Shown piece by piece: positions 5,288 through 8,396 of a stretch of DNA of 8,396 bases. The stretch lies in NCBI GenBank assembly GCA_017547265.1, contig JAFYQC010000134.1:1-8396 (forward strand), read 5' to 3'. Position numbers and translations under genes: made by a program. The stretch comes from Kiritimatiellia bacterium. GTDB lineage: Bacteria; Verrucomicrobiota; Kiritimatiellia; RFP12; UBA1067. Each line of letters begins with the position of its first letter. The stretch's first letter is position 1. Below the pieces are notes generated by a model that was given only the letters and a program-made list of their open reading frames with translations, was not told where the DNA came from and ran no database searches.

Positions 5288-5818
5288 ATCTCTACGCTTG
5301 CCCGGGTGGACAACGACGCAGCGCAGCATGCAAAGTGCGGCATGAGCATTTCAAGTGTCATTCTCAACATGCGGAGCATGGGGAGAACGGCGGTGCGCGA
5401 ACTCGACTTTCTCTTCGCCCATCCGAAATGGCGTGGCCGCCCTCATGAAGTCCTTGTACCGGCCAAGGGCGTTTTCGCAGGCGAGTCTACCGCAAGGTCG
5501 CTATCAGCCGCGCGGCTCGTCAACATGGCGCAGGCGTTTATCGCCAAAAACCTCTCAGGCAAGCTTTCCCCCGCCGACGTTGCCGCGCACCTCGGATGCT
5601 CGCGCAAACTTGCGGAGCTGCGCTTTTCGCAGATTTGCGGCACGACGCTCCACAAGGCGATAGAGAACGCGCGACTGGAAGAAGTCAGGCGTCGGCTCAC
5701 TGGCGGCGAGCGCGTGAACGACATCGTGAAGGAAATGCACTTCACCTCCGCGAATCAGCTCTATAGAATCTACAAGCGGCACTTCGGCAGCACCATCCGC
5801 CAAACCCAAACTTCCTGA
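5288..5818 (+). pseudogene. C-terminal remnant of a second XylR-type regulator
   Basis: Similarity to the regulator at 737-1888 begins at VDND (GTG 5306) and runs to the stop. Shared points include VDN, ISSV, G--A---L, the (R/E)ST before the HTH domain, FIA-NL, G---H--IE/A-RL and the (K/R)R(H/E)-FG-T end. The fragment has 170 codons: the last sensor segment (about 1-55) and a complete AraC DNA-binding domain with two HTH units (about 86-107 SPADVAAHLGCSRKLAELRF, and 136-156). Some 210 residues of sensor are missing; a stop codon (5282-5284) lies just upstream, and no ribosome site or promoter is seen. The break lies within about 25 bp of the AbiE upstream region, as expected if the cassette replaced the 5' half. 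A truncated DNA-binding protein made from the GTG cannot be excluded. The complete half is otherwise open, so decay is recent or selected against. Confidence 0.75.
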
Positions 5819-5877
5819 CAGCGCGGCAATTTCGCACATTCACGCCCGAAACCCGATTGGATTGCGGTTCTCCGGCA
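5818..5877 (+). repeat. Direct repeat, copy 2 (pairs with 3588-3646)
   Basis: The core 5841-5877 matches 3610-3645 in the same orientation. The copy begins at the last base of the remnant regulator's stop codon. Its minus strand encodes MPENRNPIGFRA followed by a stop, the counterpart of PENREPIGFR in the small ORF over copy 1. Confidence 0.65.
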
Positions 5878-6338
<461 letters not shown>

Positions 6339-6357
6339 TGTCGAAAAGACGGGGGAT

Positions 6358-6366
6358 ATTATACCA
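6358..6366 (-). promoter_or_regulatory. Extended -10 promoter of tRNA-Pro
   Basis: Minus strand TGGTATAAT: a perfect -10 hexamer (6358-6363) with TGG before it. The predicted start near 6351 is about 13 nt before the mature 5' end. The -35 region would fall in the end of nrdG and is poor. Read-through from nrdDG is also possible, since no terminator separates them. Confidence 0.5.
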
Positions 6367-6371
6367 AAAAA

Positions 6372-6857
6372 TCAGCGTAAGTGGAGGATGCGCTGGTTGG
6401 CACTGCCGCGGAACTGGAGCGAGATGTCCTTCTGGGCCTCGATAAAAGGCCCGTCGACAAGCACGTCGATTAGCGACAGGAACTCGTCCGTAACCTCCGT
6501 GCGCCAATGCGACGGCGATTTTAGCTCCGTTTCGAGGATGCACCCGGTGTAGACCCAGATCGTCTTCGAAAGCCCGAACCTGTCGCGCACGCGGCGGAGG
6601 AAAGGAACGAGCGCGCGCTGGTTCTCCGGCTCCATCGGCTCTCCGCCGAGAAGCGTGAGCCCGTCGATGAATGCGGGTTCCAGCGCGACGAGAAGCTCGC
6701 TTTCGGTCTTCTCGGTGAACGGCTGCCCGTAGGAAAAGTCCCACGCCTCCTCGTTGAAGCAGCCCTTGCAGCAGTGCGTACATCCGGAAACGAAGAGGGA
6801 GACTCTCACTCCCTCTCCGTTTGCGATGTCGCAGGTTCTTATGGACGCGTAGTTCAC
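6372..6857 (-). CDS. nrdG: Anaerobic ribonucleotide reductase activating protein NrdG
   Basis: The protein has 161 residues, a normal NrdG length. It is a radical-SAM enzyme that makes the glycyl radical on NrdD, in the cytoplasm without oxygen. It starts [19 protein letters not shown], as NrdG proteins do. The cluster motif is CTHCCKGC, giving C-x3-C-x2-C with C26, C30 and C33 (an extra C29 is present), followed by [23 protein letters not shown] (66-80) carries the GGEP SAM-binding motif, and VDGPF and FRGSANQRI near the end are typical. The start is GTG at 6857, which overlaps the nrdD stop in GTGA; there is no clear ribosome site, so translation is probably coupled to nrdD. The frame is open much further upstream, but that part is antisense-like composition inside nrdD. 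Confidence 0.95.
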   Translation of the reverse strand: MNYASIRTCDIANGEGVRVSLFVSGCTHCCKGCFNEEAWDFSYGQPFTEKTESELLVALEPAFIDGLTLLGGEPMEPENQRALVPFLRRVRDRFGLSKTIWVYTGCILETELKSPSHWRTEVTDEFLSLIDVLVDGPFIEAQKDISLQFRGSANQRILHLR

Positions 6858-8396
6858 GAGACGTGCAGGACGCGTTCCTTGATTTCCTGCGTACGGCCCT
6901 GGTTCCAGAACTGGGAGCCGATGTAGCCACAGGTGCGGCGCGCGACGTTGAGCTTGGACTCGTCGGTGTTGCCGCACTTCGGGCACTTCCACACGAGCTT
7001 GCCGCTCTCGTCCTTGACGATCTCGATCTCGCCGTCGAAGCCGCACACCTGGCAGTAGTCGCTCTTGGTGTTGAGCTCGGCGTACATGATGTTCTCGTAG
7101 ATGAACTTCATGATCGAGAGAACCGCCTTCAGGTTGTTCTGCATGTTCGGCACCTCGACGTAGGAGATCGCGCCTCCGGGCGAGAGCTTCTGGAACTTCG
7201 CCTCGAGCGCGAGCTTGTCGAACGCCTCGATCTTCTCGGTCACATGCACGTGGTAGGAGTTCGTGATGTAGTTCTTGTCCGTGACGCCCTTCACGACGCC
7301 GAAGCGCTTCTGCAGGCACTTCGCGAACTTGTAGGTCGTCGACTCGAGCGGGGTCCCGTAGAGAGAGTAGTCGATGTCCTCGGCCTTTTTCCACTTCGCG
7401 GTGTACTCGTTAAGCTTCTCCATGACCTCGAGGCCGAACTTCTCGCCTTCCGGCTCGGTGAGCTTCTTGCCGATCATCGCGAAGACGCACTCCCAGAGCC
7501 CGGCGTACCCAAGCGAGATCGTCGAGTAACCACCGTAGAGGAGCTTGTCGATCTTCTCGCCCTTGTCGAGACGCGCGAGGGCGCCGTACTGCCAGAGGAT
7601 CGGCGCCGCGTCGGAAGGCGTGCCTTTCAGACGCTCGTGGCGGCAGCGGAGAGCGCGGTGGCAGAGCTCGCAGCGCTCCTCGAAGATGTCCCAGAACTTC
7701 TTCATGTCGCCATGCGCGGAAAGCGCGATGTCGACGAGGTTGATCGTGACGACGCCCTGGTTGAAGCGGCCGTAGTACTTGGGCTTGCCGGGTTCGTAGT
7801 TCTTCGCACGCGCCACGTTGCCGTAGCCGTCGCCCGAACGGTCGGGCGTGAGGAAGGAGCGGCAGCCCATGCAGGTGTACGTGTCGCCATGGCCGACGGT
7901 CTCGCCCTTAGAGAGCTTGTACTCGCGCATCTTCTTCTCGCTGATGTAGTCGGGAACCATGCGCTTCGCCGTGCACTTCGCCGCGAGCTCGGTCAGGTAC
8001 CAGTAGGGCGACTTCTCGGTGACGTTCTGCTCCTCGAGGACGTAGATGAGCTTCGGGAACGCGGGAGTGATGTAGACGCCCTGCTCGTTCTTTACGCCCT
8101 TGATGCGCTCGTTCAGAACTTCCTCGATGATCATCGCGAGGTCTGCGCGCTCGCGGTCGTTCCTCGCCTCGCCGAGGTACATGTAGACGGTGACAAACGG
8201 TGCCTGGCCGTTGGTCGTCATGAGCGTGACAACCTGGTACTGGATCGTCTGCACGCCCTTCTGGATCTCCTTGCGGACGCGCATCTCGACGATCTTGTCG
8301 AAGTCGGCCTTCGACATCTTGACGCCGGCGAGCTCGCACTCGCCCTTCACCTCGTCCTGGATCGACTTGCGCGAAATGTCGACGAAGGGCGCGAGG
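6854..8396 (-). CDS. nrdD: Anaerobic ribonucleoside-triphosphate reductase NrdD, class III (5' end outside window)
   Basis: The frame is open to the right edge; 513 residues are visible of an expected ~700, so the N-terminal part (often with an ATP-cone) is outside. NrdD reduces ribonucleoside triphosphates to deoxy forms with formate as reductant and a glycyl radical. Visible marks: KRMVPDYISEKKM, then TCMGCRSFLTP with the thiyl-radical Cys codon at 7862-7864, and YGRFNQGVVTINL after it. A C-terminal zinc site follows, YCQVCGFDG with KCPKCGN. The glycyl radical segment ARRTCGYIGSQFWNQG has its radical Gly codon at 6926-6928. The protein ends 23 residues after it. Codons are strongly C/G-ending (GAG, AAG, TTC, GTC), unlike the AbiE genes, which suggests a highly expressed core gene. 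It overlaps nrdG by 4 bases. No odd residues were seen. Confidence 0.97.
   Translation of the reverse strand, partial: LAPFVDISRKSIQDEVKGECELAGVKMSKADFDKIVEMRVRKEIQKGVQTIQYQVVTLMTTNGQAPFVTVYMYLGEARNDRERADLAMIIEEVLNERIKGVKNEQGVYITPAFPKLIYVLEEQNVTEKSPYWYLTELAAKCTAKRMVPDYISEKKMREYKLSKGETVGHGDTYTCMGCRSFLTPDRSGDGYGNVARAKNYEPGKPKYYGRFNQGVVTINLVDIALSAHGDMKKFWDIFEERCELCHRALRCRHERLKGTPSDAAPILWQYGALARLDKGEKIDKLLYGGYSTISLGYAGLWECVFAMIGKKLTEPEGEKFGLEVMEKLNEYTAKWKKAEDIDYSLYGTPLESTTYKFAKCLQKRFGVVKGVTDKNYITNSYHVHVTEKIEAFDKLALEAKFQKLSPGGAISYVEVPNMQNNLKAVLSIMKFIYENIMYAELNTKSDYCQVCGFDGEIEIVKDESGKLVWKCPKCGNTDESKLNVARRTCGYIGSQFWNQGRTQEIKERVLHVS

Noticed and set aside
6339..6357. Hairpin CCCCGT...ACGGGG between the nrdG end and tRNA-Pro as a terminator
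   Set aside because: The right arm is part of the tRNA acceptor and no T-run follows; more likely chance pairing of the precursor leader.
6858..7394. Upstream extension of the nrdG frame inside nrdD
   Set aside because: The extension reads as low-complexity Arg/Glu-rich sequence within the clear nrdD gene. NrdG proteins begin at the NYASIR motif, where a GTG overlaps the nrdD stop.

Overview
The window looks like a bacterial chromosome segment from a strict or facultative anaerobe. It carries a class III (oxygen-sensitive, glycyl-radical) ribonucleotide reductase with its activase. The sugar locus pairs a LacI-type sensor with an AraC-type DNA-binding domain (XylR architecture) and a sodium:solute symporter. 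Two proteins of that regulator architecture in 8.4 kb, a short NagA-like deacetylase and GC-rich coding DNA remind me of Kiritimatiellota/Lentisphaerota/Verrucomicrobiota gut anaerobes. That assignment is inference only; no 16S or ribosomal gene is present.

Left part (1-3574), an amino-sugar or sugar use locus. A NagA-like N-acetylglucosamine-6-phosphate deacetylase runs leftwards off the window (start at 635). It is divergent from an XylR-type regulator (737-1888). The 101-bp gap between them holds two back-to-back extended -10 promoters, each placing its start codon 7 nt after the -10 box, so both transcripts may be leaderless. The regulator meets a convergent SSS-family symporter (1890-3413) with one base between the stop codons. 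The symporter has its own extended -10 promoter and a leader that can fold into a 10-11 bp hairpin. The likely logic is that the regulator senses a sugar, the symporter imports it and the deacetylase processes it.

Middle part (3575-5877), an accessory block. A type IV toxin-antitoxin pair of the AbiE family (AbiEi antitoxin 4625-5197, AbiEii nucleotidyltransferase toxin 3819-4625, minus strand, TAATG overlap) has its own promoter and a terminator-like hairpin. Hand-counted lines from these genes are about 43-53% GC, against about 60-70% in lines from nrdD and the regulator. Immediately upstream lies the C-terminal 170 codons of a second XylR-type regulator that has lost most of its sensor domain. 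Two direct copies of a degenerate ~60-bp sequence (core ~36 bp) bracket the block at 3588-3646 and 5818-5877. A small ORF of unknown function (3575-3736) spans the first copy. The arrangement suggests a defence cassette that broke an older regulator gene.

Right part (5878-8396). A 440-bp stretch without a convincing gene (5819-6261) contains a 12-bp G-rich tandem triplet. It lies directly 3' of an intact tRNA-Pro(UGG) gene (6262-6338, minus). Upstream of the tRNA are nrdG (6372-6857) and nrdD (6854 to beyond 8396), which overlap by four bases (GTGA). The tRNA 3' end facing an accessory block is a typical setting for island integration, but I found no integrase and no second copy of the tRNA end in the window.

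The region 3414-3818 between the symporter and the AbiEii gene holds the symporter leader and promoter, the small ORF, repeat copy 1 and the AbiE terminator.
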